NCBI GenBank assembly: GCA_022600335.1
Contig: JAHZKN010000126.1
Coordinates: 1 to 5,155, forward strand
Origin: Alphaproteobacteria bacterium
Lineage (GTDB): Bacteria > Pseudomonadota > Alphaproteobacteria > Rhizobiales > Hyphomicrobiaceae
Direction of reading: 5' to 3'
Length of the DNA stretch: 5,155 bases
The notes under the pieces were generated by a model. It made no database searches. It was given only the letters and a program-made list of their open reading frames with translations, and was not told the origin of the DNA. Of this stretch, positions 1 through 5,155 are shown piece by piece (the first letter of the stretch is position 1; the number at the start of each line of letters is the position of its first letter). The position numbers and the translations under genes were made by a program.

Positions 1-723
1 CCAGGTCCCTATGAGCGCGCTTGCTTGATTGCGCACTATCTCAAAACGAAAAAACCTAAATCAATACTCATTATTCTGGATGCAAAGTTCTCGTTCTCTA
101 AGCAGCCCGTATTTGAAGAAGCCTTTGCACGTTACTACAAAGACATCATTGAGGTGCACCTCTCCAATGATATTGATGATTATTCGGTTTCACGCGTTGA
201 TACACGTACAGGAGAAGTTTACACACCTGCAGGCCTCACCATCAAAGCGGCGGTTGCAAATATCATCCCGAGTCAAAGGGCAGGTGCGATTGCACACCAG
301 GCGGGCTTAACAAATGGGGCGTGGTGTCCCATTCATCCCAATGGCTTTCGTTCGACACAGGTGGACGATGTTTATGTGCTAGGCGATTCATCAATTGCAA
401 AGCCGATGCCTAAGTCAGCATTTTCTGCCCATAGCCAGGCGAAGATTGTTGTTGCAGATATACTTGACCGCTTAGACGTCAAGGATGCCCCGCCGGTAAA
501 GCTACGCAATACGTGTTGGTCGATGTTAGGGCCTGATGACAGTGCAAAGATTGGTGCCGACTATGACGTTGGTGAACGTGACGGTACGGAGCAGCTGCTT
601 GCCAAGGGGGCATTTGTCTCAAAGCCCGGTGAGGATACCGATCTGCGACGCAGCAATTATGAGGACAGCCTGGGGTGGTACGAAACCCTGACCGGGGATG
701 TGTATCCATCCCGAAGAGGGTGA
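1..723 (+). CDS. fccB: Flavocytochrome c sulfide dehydrogenase, flavoprotein subunit (C-terminal part, 5' end outside window)
   Basis: The FAD subunit of flavocytochrome c oxidises sulfide to sulfur or polysulfide in the periplasm and passes electrons to a c-type cytochrome partner. The frame is open from base 1, so the TTG at 25 is not the start: upstream codons read PGPYERACLIAHYLK, a conserved stretch of this family. The family's first redox-active cysteine (RCPPGPYER) would lie about two codons left of the window; the second is visible in GAWCPIHP (Cys at 325-327). The FAD-binding segment VLGDSSIAKPMPKSAFSAHS follows (about 376-435). The C-terminal FCSD flavin-binding domain is recognisable from LRNTCWSML (about 496-522) to the end GWYETLTGDVY. 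The usual family ending is near TADxFG; here a few extra residues (PSRRG) precede TGA, a minor oddity. No cytochrome subunit gene is seen downstream; it is often upstream in such operons. soxF would be an equivalent name. Family assignment is secure; substrate is inferred from the family. Confidence 0.9.
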   Translation, partial: PGPYERACLIAHYLKTKKPKSILIILDAKFSFSKQPVFEEAFARYYKDIIEVHLSNDIDDYSVSRVDTRTGEVYTPAGLTIKAAVANIIPSQRAGAIAHQAGLTNGAWCPIHPNGFRSTQVDDVYVLGDSSIAKPMPKSAFSAHSQAKIVVADILDRLDVKDAPPVKLRNTCWSMLGPDDSAKIGADYDVGERDGTEQLLAKGAFVSKPGEDTDLRRSNYEDSLGWYETLTGDVYPSRRG

Positions 724-1065
724 TGTTAAGGGCGCCTACAACTCGACCCTGCAACACGGTTGGCGACAGATTGCGTGATAGGGATCCCATAAGGGGGCAT
801 GCTGGACAGTGTCGGGCGGTAAGGACAGCCCATCAGCGCGCCGGCTGCTGTTTCGTATTCTTTAAGCAGGCCGTGTCACAACACCTCCAGCAGCACATTT
901 GAACCTGGACCGGTCTCTGGAAAGTAGGCGGGGAGGGTTCACACCACGGTGTATTTGCTGCCAAAAGGCTCGCTTGGCCCGCAGGGGAGGACTATGGTTG
1001 CAAAGCTGGTGATGCGGTCTTCGGAATCCAAACCCTGTGGCCGCAGCTGTCGGAACGGCCTTAGC
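724..1065. other. Intergenic region with no recognisable gene
   Basis: About 340 bp between the sulfide dehydrogenase gene and the fadE control region. Short frames exist (for example 675-902, 75 codons, and 994-1080, 28 codons), but none resembles a known protein. I see no tRNA, insertion-sequence end or strong terminator. Visible structure is limited to a weak hairpin at 831-850, a perfect 7-base inverted repeat between 844-850 and 888-894, an 8-base palindrome containing a BamHI site at 781-788, and a short ACACC/GGTGT dyad at 941-952. It could be degraded coding sequence, but I could not recognise any remnant. Confidence 0.6.
831..863 (+). terminator. Weak candidate intrinsic terminator after fccB
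   Basis: CATCAGC (831-837) can pair with GCTGCTG (844-850) with one T:C mismatch around a six-base loop GCGCCG, and is followed by the T-rich stretch TTTCGTATTCTTT. It lies about 108 bases after the fccB stop. The stem is short and the T tract is interrupted, so this is a weak call. A downstream CAGCAGC (888-894) could compete for the same GCTGCTG strand. Confidence 0.2.
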
Positions 1066-1087
1066 TTTACGTTGACGTAAACGTTAA
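1066..1087. promoter_or_regulatory. Palindromic operator with three ACGT half-sites upstream of fadE
   Basis: TTTACGT (1066-1072) and ACGTAAA (1075-1081) form a perfect 7-base inverted repeat around TG. A second, overlapping dyad TTGACGT-AA-ACGTTAA (1072-1087) is near-perfect (6 of 7 arm pairs). The three ACGT cores start at 1069, 1075 and 1081, exactly 6 bp apart. From memory, AT-flanked ACGT palindromes of this kind resemble motifs described for MerR-family LiuR regulators of branched-chain amino acid and fatty acid catabolism in proteobacteria. That identity is an inference: no regulator gene lies in the window. Position between the candidate -35 and -10 elements and upstream of fadE supports a regulatory role. 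Confidence 0.6.
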
Positions 1088-1095
1088 CTTATATT
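1066..1095 (+). promoter_or_regulatory. Candidate sigma70-type promoter for fadE and the downstream gene
   Basis: The -10 candidate is TATATT (1090-1095); the -35 candidate is TTTACG (1066-1071, 4 of 6 matches to TTGACA), with an 18 bp spacer. TTGACG at 1072-1077 is a better hexamer but sits only 12 bp from this -10. The palindromic operator fills the spacer, an arrangement familiar from MerR-type promoters, although those usually have 19-20 bp spacers. Transcription would begin near 1102 and leave a leader of roughly 218 bases before fadE. Confidence 0.45.
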
Positions 1096-1110
1096 AGGGC
1101 GTCATTCTAG

Positions 1111-1305
1111 GTGGATGGTAAGCTGATTTGGACGCGCGCATATCAAGCACGCATCGGTGAAATGGCAGAAACGGGTGCCAGCTATGCCGGCTGTGTCATC
1201 CAAGCTGAAGCACCAATGGATGGGTGCGGCTTGCCGGGCGCGAACTTACGGCAACCAGCAATGAGCGTGTGGATCAAGCGGGCTGCGGTTGACCTGCACC
1301 GCTGA
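1111..1305 (+). CDS. Possible 64-residue leader ORF upstream of fadE (doubtful)
   Basis: An open frame with a GTG start fills nearly all of the predicted fadE leader, and its TGA (1303-1305) overlaps the fadE Shine-Dalgarno sequence, a layout that would allow translational coupling. The product contains two cysteines, no obvious membrane segment, and no motif I recognise. Against it: there is no convincing ribosome binding site before the GTG, the start would be only about 10 bases after the predicted transcription start, and a frame of this length can arise by chance in DNA of this composition. It may equally be untranslated leader. Treat as hypothetical. Confidence 0.2.
   Translation: MDGKLIWTRAYQARIGEMAETGASYAGCVIQAEAPMDGCGLPGANLRQPAMSVWIKRAAVDLHR
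1231..1254 (+). other. Small stem-loop in the fadE leader
   Basis: TTGCCG (1231-1236) and CGGCAA (1249-1254) are a perfect 6-base inverted repeat with a 12-base loop, ending about 50 bases before the fadE ribosome binding site. In RNA it could form a modest hairpin. Such a short repeat may be chance, and no T tract follows, so it is not a terminator. Confidence 0.2.
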
Positions 1306-1310
1306 GGAGG
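1304..1310 (+). promoter_or_regulatory. Ribosome binding site that fixes the fadE start
   Basis: GAGGAGG is a strong Shine-Dalgarno match, 9 bases before the ATG at 1320. An in-frame TTG at 1314 would be only 3 bases away, too close, so ATG 1320 is chosen. The first bases overlap the TGA of the preceding short frame. Confidence 0.85.
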
Positions 1311-1319
1311 CTTTTGGCC

Positions 1320-3821
1320 ATGGCAACTCTTGTATTTCTGATTTTGTTGTTCGCCGCAGCGATGGCGCTGGGCATAAACCGAGCCAAGCTCTGGTCATGG
1401 GCGGCGCTAGCTGCGGGTGCGGTGTTTGTTTGGCAATCGGGTTTATTGACCGGTGACTTTGCATTTCCAGACCCTGGGTTTCTTGGAATGCTTGCCTGGG
1501 TGCCTGCGGTTGTATTGGGCGTACTCTCCATTGCCAGCGTGCATCGCAATGTGATTACAGAACCCGCATTCAAAATGATCAAGGGGATACTGCCGAAGGT
1601 TTCCGATACGGAACAAGAAGCGTTAGATGCCGGTACGGTCGGCTTTGATGCGGAACTGTTTTCGGGAAATCCAGACTGGGACAAACTGCGTGCAATCCCA
1701 CCTATCGTGCTGACAGATGAAGAACGCGCGTTTCTTGATGGCCCGACAGAAGAGCTGTGCAAGATGATTGATGATTGGACACTGCGGTTCAATCAGAATG
1801 AGATTTCAGATGACATCTGGGACTTTGTGAAATCAAACGGTTTCCTCGGCATGTTGATTTCAAAAGAACATGGCGGGCTCGGGTTTTCTGCCCAAGCGCA
1901 GTCCCTCATCCTCGGCAAAGTCGCTTCTAGATCACCGGACGTTGTTACAATCGTGATGGTGCCAAACTCGTTAGGTCCAGGCGAGCTAATTGAGAAGTAT
2001 GGCACTGAACAACAAAAATCTCACTTCCTGCCGCGACTGGCTCAGGGCAAGGAAGTGCCGTGTTTTTCCTTGACCGGCCCGACATCGGGCTCAGACGCTG
2101 CCACCATGCGAGACATTGGCTATGTCGAACGTGGAACGCACAAGGGCCAAGAAACCCTTGGCATTCGCCTATCATGGGACAAGCGTTACATTACCCTTGG
2201 ACCAAAGGCGTCGCTGGTTGGTTTGGCGTTTCGTCTATTTGATCCCGACAACACGTTGGGCAAGGGTGAAGACCTGGGCATTACTTTGGCGCTCATTCCT
2301 GCAGACCACGAGGGCGTCAATATTGGGCGCCGCCACCTGCCAGGCGGAGCAGCGTTTCCAAACGGACCGAATTGGGGAGAAGACGTGTTCATCCCCATGG
2401 ACTGGGTGATCGGTGGCGAAGCTATGGCTGGCCAAGGCTGGCGGATGTTGATGGAATGCCTTGCTGCGGGGCGGGCAATTTCGTTGCCGTCATCGTCAAC
2501 AGCTGGCGCTAAAGCAATGCTGCGCACCACCACAGCGTACGGTCGTATTCGCAAGCAATTTGGTTTGCCGGTTGCGCGCATGGAAGGCATCGATGAAGCA
2601 CTGACGCGGATGATTGAAACAGCCTACGTCAATGAGGCTGCACGCGCCGTGACGGCTTCCATGGTATCGCGCGGAGAAAAACCATCCGTGATTTCGGCTC
2701 TGATGAAATACCAAACCACCGAACGCATGCGCCAGTCGGTCAACGACGCCATGGATATTCACGGTGGTCGTGGAATTTGTGACGGACCAGCCAACTATCT
2801 CCAAGCCGCCTATCAGATGGTGCCTGTGGGTATTACCGTTGAGGGCGCCAACATTTTGACGCGTACACTCATCACGTTTGCGCAAGGCGCGCTAAGGTCC
2901 CATCCTTATCTTTATTCTGAAGTGCAAGCCGTTCAGGATGATGATGAAGTGCGAGGCCTTGAGCAGTTTGAAGAGGCGTTTAACGGACACATTGCATTTG
3001 CCATATCAAACGTCGCTGGAGCCGTGTTCCACAACCTGACGTTTGGCAGTTTTGCGAATGCCCCAAACGACGCCAATGCGAGTGCGGATTGGTATCGCCA
3101 AATCGCCCGTTGCAGCCGTAACTTTGCCCTTGTCGCAGATTTGACAGTTGCCGTGCTGGGCGGCGCGTTAAAGACCAAACAAAAGCTCACAGGCCGTCTC
3201 GCCGATGCGTTGTCAGAGCTCTATTTGATGAGCTGTGCGCTGAAACGTTTTGAAGATGATGGCAAGCCGGCAGACGATCGCGATATCGTAATGCTTGCTA
3301 TACAAAATGGTCTCTACCGATTCCAGGAAGCAATGGCAGGTGCTATTGATAACTTCCCCGTCGCCCCGGCGCGGTGGCTGATGAAGGCCGCTGTGTTTCC
3401 GCTCGGCCGGCATTATAAGCCTGCAAGCGATCAGCTTGGATCCAAGGTTGTTAAGGTGGTGCTAGAGCCTGGCGAAGTGCGTGATCGCCTGACCCGGGAT
3501 ATCTTCGTGTCGCGCGATCCAGATGATCAAACCGGCATTTTGGAGCACACACTTGAGAAGGTGATTGCCAGCGAAGCTGCAGAAAAGAAACTAGAGCGCG
3601 CTATCCGTGAGGGCAAAGTTCGGCGCTACCACGGCATTGACTGGATTGGTGATGCCCAGCAAAAGAACGTTCTGAGCGAAAGCGAAGCCCAGCAATTGCG
3701 TGAGGTCGAAAGGTTGGTTGCCCGTGTTATTGCGGTTGATCACTTTGACCCTCTTGAAGTCAAACCAAACTATGCCCAATTGGGCCACAACTCGCGCGCT
3801 ATGGAACGGGCGGCGGAATAA
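1320..3821 (+). CDS. fadE: FadE-type acyl-CoA dehydrogenase, membrane-anchored
   Basis: Catalyses the first step of fatty acid beta-oxidation, acyl-CoA to trans-2-enoyl-CoA, using FAD. It has 833 residues, close to E. coli FadE (about 814) and far longer than ordinary acyl-CoA dehydrogenases (about 380-400). Residues 1-19, 25-44 and 53-73 are hydrophobic segments, consistent with inner-membrane attachment. A FadE-typical stretch follows (DAGTVGFDAELFSGNPDW, then FLDGPTEELC). Then come the N-terminal and middle dehydrogenase domains with VPNSLGPGELIEKYGTEQQK and the CFSLTGPTSGSDA motif (248-260). The C-terminal helical domain has DAMDIHGGRG (476-485) and ITVEGANILTR; Glu508 aligns with the catalytic base of the family. 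Residues from about 525 match the FadE-specific C-terminal extension (DUF1974), including AVLGGALK, FPLGRHY and a late VDHFDPLE. The next gene starts 18 bases after the stop, so co-transcription is likely. Control probably acts through the operator at 1066-1087. Chain-length preference cannot be read from the sequence. Confidence 0.95.
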   Translation: MATLVFLILLFAAAMALGINRAKLWSWAALAAGAVFVWQSGLLTGDFAFPDPGFLGMLAWVPAVVLGVLSIASVHRNVITEPAFKMIKGILPKVSDTEQEALDAGTVGFDAELFSGNPDWDKLRAIPPIVLTDEERAFLDGPTEELCKMIDDWTLRFNQNEISDDIWDFVKSNGFLGMLISKEHGGLGFSAQAQSLILGKVASRSPDVVTIVMVPNSLGPGELIEKYGTEQQKSHFLPRLAQGKEVPCFSLTGPTSGSDAATMRDIGYVERGTHKGQETLGIRLSWDKRYITLGPKASLVGLAFRLFDPDNTLGKGEDLGITLALIPADHEGVNIGRRHLPGGAAFPNGPNWGEDVFIPMDWVIGGEAMAGQGWRMLMECLAAGRAISLPSSSTAGAKAMLRTTTAYGRIRKQFGLPVARMEGIDEALTRMIETAYVNEAARAVTASMVSRGEKPSVISALMKYQTTERMRQSVNDAMDIHGGRGICDGPANYLQAAYQMVPVGITVEGANILTRTLITFAQGALRSHPYLYSEVQAVQDDDEVRGLEQFEEAFNGHIAFAISNVAGAVFHNLTFGSFANAPNDANASADWYRQIARCSRNFALVADLTVAVLGGALKTKQKLTGRLADALSELYLMSCALKRFEDDGKPADDRDIVMLAIQNGLYRFQEAMAGAIDNFPVAPARWLMKAAVFPLGRHYKPASDQLGSKVVKVVLEPGEVRDRLTRDIFVSRDPDDQTGILEHTLEKVIASEAAEKKLERAIREGKVRRYHGIDWIGDAQQKNVLSESEAQQLREVERLVARVIAVDHFDPLEVKPNYAQLGHNSRAMERAAE

Positions 3822-3839
3822 GTTTCGGAGAGCAATCTG

Positions 3840-5155
3840 ATGTCGGAAGACTTAGAACTACACGATTGGAAGTTTTCGATCGATGAGGAAGAGATCGCTT
3901 GGGCGGTCTTTGACCGCGAGGATCAGAGCGTCAATACGCTCGGCCGACGACCGATTGAAGAATTGCAGAAGATTGTCGAGCGGGTCGAGCCCGCGGCGCG
4001 TGATAAATCCATTCGTGGACTTGTGATTATCTCCGGCAAGCCAAAAGGCTTTATTGTTGGTGCGGACATTTCAGAATTTGAGAGCTTCACTTCTGAAGCT
4101 CAAGTCATCGAAATGTTGCAGCCGGTGCTGCAAATGCTCAATCGCATTGAAAATCTAAAAATGCCGGTGGTAGCGGCCATCCACGGTTTCTGTCTTGGTG
4201 GTGGACTTGAGCTTGCACTTGCCTGCCACTACCGCATCGCGACGCGTGATGATTCAACGCGGCTTGGGTTCCCGGAAGTGAAGCTCGGTATCTTCCCTGG
4301 CTTTCATGGTACGGCGCGATCCATCCGCCAGGCTGGCCCAATGGCGGCCATGCAAAACATGCTGACCGGAAAAATGCTGCGTGCGCCGGCCGCGCGCGCG
4401 GTCGGTTTTGTGGACCAACTCGTTGCTACACCCGACATGCTACATTGGGCGGCGCGCAATGCGGTGTTAAAGCGCAAGCGCTCAAAGCCTGCCGGCCGCG
4501 CAAAGCAATTGTTAACGCGCTGGCCCGCACGCGGCCTGCTCGCCAAAAAGATGCGCGACGAAACAGCAAAGAAAGTGCGCGAGGATCACTATCCAGCACC
4601 GTTCCGCTTGATTGATTTGTTTGAGAAGCATGGTGGAAACTACGAAGCCATGAAGGCGGCAGAATCGCGTGCATTTGCGCCCCTCATGGTGTCAGAGACA
4701 TCGCGCAATTTGCGGCGTGTGTTCCGTTTGACGGAACTCTTGAAAGGCCAAGCGCCGCGTGGTCTTAAATGGCGGCCTCGCCGGGCACACGTCATTGGCG
4801 CAGGCACAATGGGGGCTGATATTGCAGGTGTGTGTGTCGCATCCGGCATGGAAGTGACGCTGCAGGACATCAATGCGGAACAGCTTGAAAAGGGCATTAA
4901 AGCTCAGGGCAAATTGTTCTCGCGCAAATTCCGCTCCAAACCAGCAAAGGCTGCAGCTAAGGCGCGCTTGATTGCAGATCCTGAAGGCAACGGCATTTCG
5001 CATGCCGACGTAGTGATCGAGGCCATTGTCGAAAAGCTCGACGTTAAGCAGAAACTGTTTACATCGATTGAGTCTCAGCTGAAGCCTGGTGCTATTCTTG
5101 CAACCAACACATCGTCTTTGAAATTAGCAGATATTGCTGAGCCGCTGCAGGATCC
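3840..5155 (+). CDS. fadJ: Bifunctional enoyl-CoA hydratase / 3-hydroxyacyl-CoA dehydrogenase, FadJ/FadB type (3' end outside window)
   Basis: Carries out steps two and three of beta-oxidation: hydration of enoyl-CoA, then NAD-dependent oxidation of 3-hydroxyacyl-CoA. ATG 3840 follows GGAGA (3827-3831) by 8 bases. The frame is open to the window end, giving 438 codons of a protein that in this family usually has about 700. The crotonase domain (about 10-200) shows the oxyanion-hole segment GFIVGADI, then HGFCLGGGLELALA with Glu124 and LGFPEVKLGIFPGF with Glu146, the expected two catalytic glutamates. Odd points: GFHGT where FadB/FadJ usually have GFGGT, and two more residues between the glutamates than in E. 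coli FadB. A strongly basic linker (about 211-253) leads to a Rossmann fold with GAGTMG (320-325), the NAD-ribose acidic residue Asp343, EAIVEKLDVK and NTSSL. The catalytic histidine lies beyond the window. FadJ rather than FadB is a weak preference, based on the GLVIISGKPKGFIVGADI segment. Confidence 0.93.
   Translation, partial: MSEDLELHDWKFSIDEEEIAWAVFDREDQSVNTLGRRPIEELQKIVERVEPAARDKSIRGLVIISGKPKGFIVGADISEFESFTSEAQVIEMLQPVLQMLNRIENLKMPVVAAIHGFCLGGGLELALACHYRIATRDDSTRLGFPEVKLGIFPGFHGTARSIRQAGPMAAMQNMLTGKMLRAPAARAVGFVDQLVATPDMLHWAARNAVLKRKRSKPAGRAKQLLTRWPARGLLAKKMRDETAKKVREDHYPAPFRLIDLFEKHGGNYEAMKAAESRAFAPLMVSETSRNLRRVFRLTELLKGQAPRGLKWRPRRAHVIGAGTMGADIAGVCVASGMEVTLQDINAEQLEKGIKAQGKLFSRKFRSKPAKAAAKARLIADPEGNGISHADVVIEAIVEKLDVKQKLFTSIESQLKPGAILATNTSSLKLADIAEPLQD
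5150..5155. other. BamHI site at the window end (probable clone edge)
   Basis: The last six bases are GGATCC, overlapping a PstI site CTGCAG at 5145-5150. Ending exactly on a restriction site inside a gene suggests the sequence came from a cloned restriction fragment. Further GGATCC sites occur near 782 and 3438, so a complete BamHI digest could not have given the whole piece. Confidence 0.5.

Noticed and set aside
25..27. TTG at 25 as the start of the first gene
   Set aside because: The frame is open to base 1 and the upstream codons encode conserved family residues (PGPYERA), so the gene begins outside the window.
479..790. 103-codon minus-strand frame across the end of fccB
   Set aside because: It is mostly antisense to the conserved FCSD C-terminal domain, with no start signal or recognisable motif.
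675..902. 75-codon plus-strand frame overlapping the fccB end
   Set aside because: It begins inside fccB in another frame, has no ribosome binding site, and its arginine-rich translation looks like noise.
941..952. ACACC-AC-GGTGT dyad
   Set aside because: The 5-base arms and 2-base spacer are too short to distinguish from chance, and nothing around it suggests a promoter.
994..1080. 28-codon frame preceded by AGGGGAGGA
   Set aside because: The purine-rich stretch is a fair ribosome binding site, but the frame is very short, ends inside the operator, and has no recognisable product or evident promoter.
1314..1319. TTG at 1314 as the fadE start (835 residues)
   Set aside because: It is only 3 bases from the GAGGAGG ribosome binding site; ATG 1320 has an ideal 9-base spacing.
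1274..1792. 172-codon minus-strand frame opposite the start of fadE
   Set aside because: It lies antisense to well-conserved fadE coding sequence, resembles no known protein, and is explained as a codon-usage shadow. The other antisense frames within 1793-5003 were rejected for the same reason.
4461..4600. Very basic stretch in the fadJ-like protein as a possible nucleic-acid-binding insert
   Set aside because: It falls in the linker between the crotonase and dehydrogenase domains, which I recall being basic in related proteins; nothing suggests an added domain.

Overview
The window reads as a bacterial chromosomal fragment from a member of the Pseudomonadota (Proteobacteria) with mid-range GC. 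It has three plus-strand genes: the tail of a sulfide-oxidising flavoprotein, a complete FadE-type acyl-CoA dehydrogenase, and the front part of a FadJ/FadB-type bifunctional beta-oxidation enzyme. FadE-type enzymes of more than 800 residues with a DUF1974-like tail, and flavocytochrome c sulfide dehydrogenases, are both typical of this phylum. I cannot fix the class or genus from the sequence alone.

Layout: (1) 1-723 is the 3' end of a flavocytochrome c sulfide dehydrogenase flavoprotein gene (fccB/soxF type), cut by the left edge. (2) 724-1319 is a gap of about 600 bp. Its first half holds little more than a weak hairpin that might be a terminator. Its second half holds a striking palindromic operator with three ACGT cores exactly 6 bp apart (1066-1087), lying across a plausible sigma70-type promoter (1066-1095). 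A 64-codon reading frame of doubtful status (1111-1305) follows, and its stop codon overlaps the fadE ribosome binding site. (3) 1320-3821 is fadE, 833 residues, with a hydrophobic membrane-anchoring N-terminus. (4) 3840-5155 is a fadJ-like gene, 18 bp downstream and probably in the same transcript, cut by the right edge inside its NAD-binding domain.

How it works together: FadE would make the trans-2-enoyl-CoA at the membrane. The next gene product would hydrate it (N-terminal crotonase domain) and oxidise the 3-hydroxyacyl-CoA (C-terminal dehydrogenase domain). Only the thiolase is missing, and it may lie just beyond the right edge. The operator resembles, from memory, motifs described for MerR-family (LiuR-type) regulators of branched-chain amino acid and fatty acid catabolism in proteobacteria, so inducible control by acyl-CoA metabolism is a reasonable hypothesis. 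The sulfide dehydrogenase appears to be a separate transcription unit with no evident functional link.

I found no mobile element, CRISPR array, tRNA or rRNA. No clearly new biological system is visible. The operator/leader region in front of fadE is the part most worth a second look. The window ends exactly on a BamHI site, which suggests the edge of a cloned restriction fragment.
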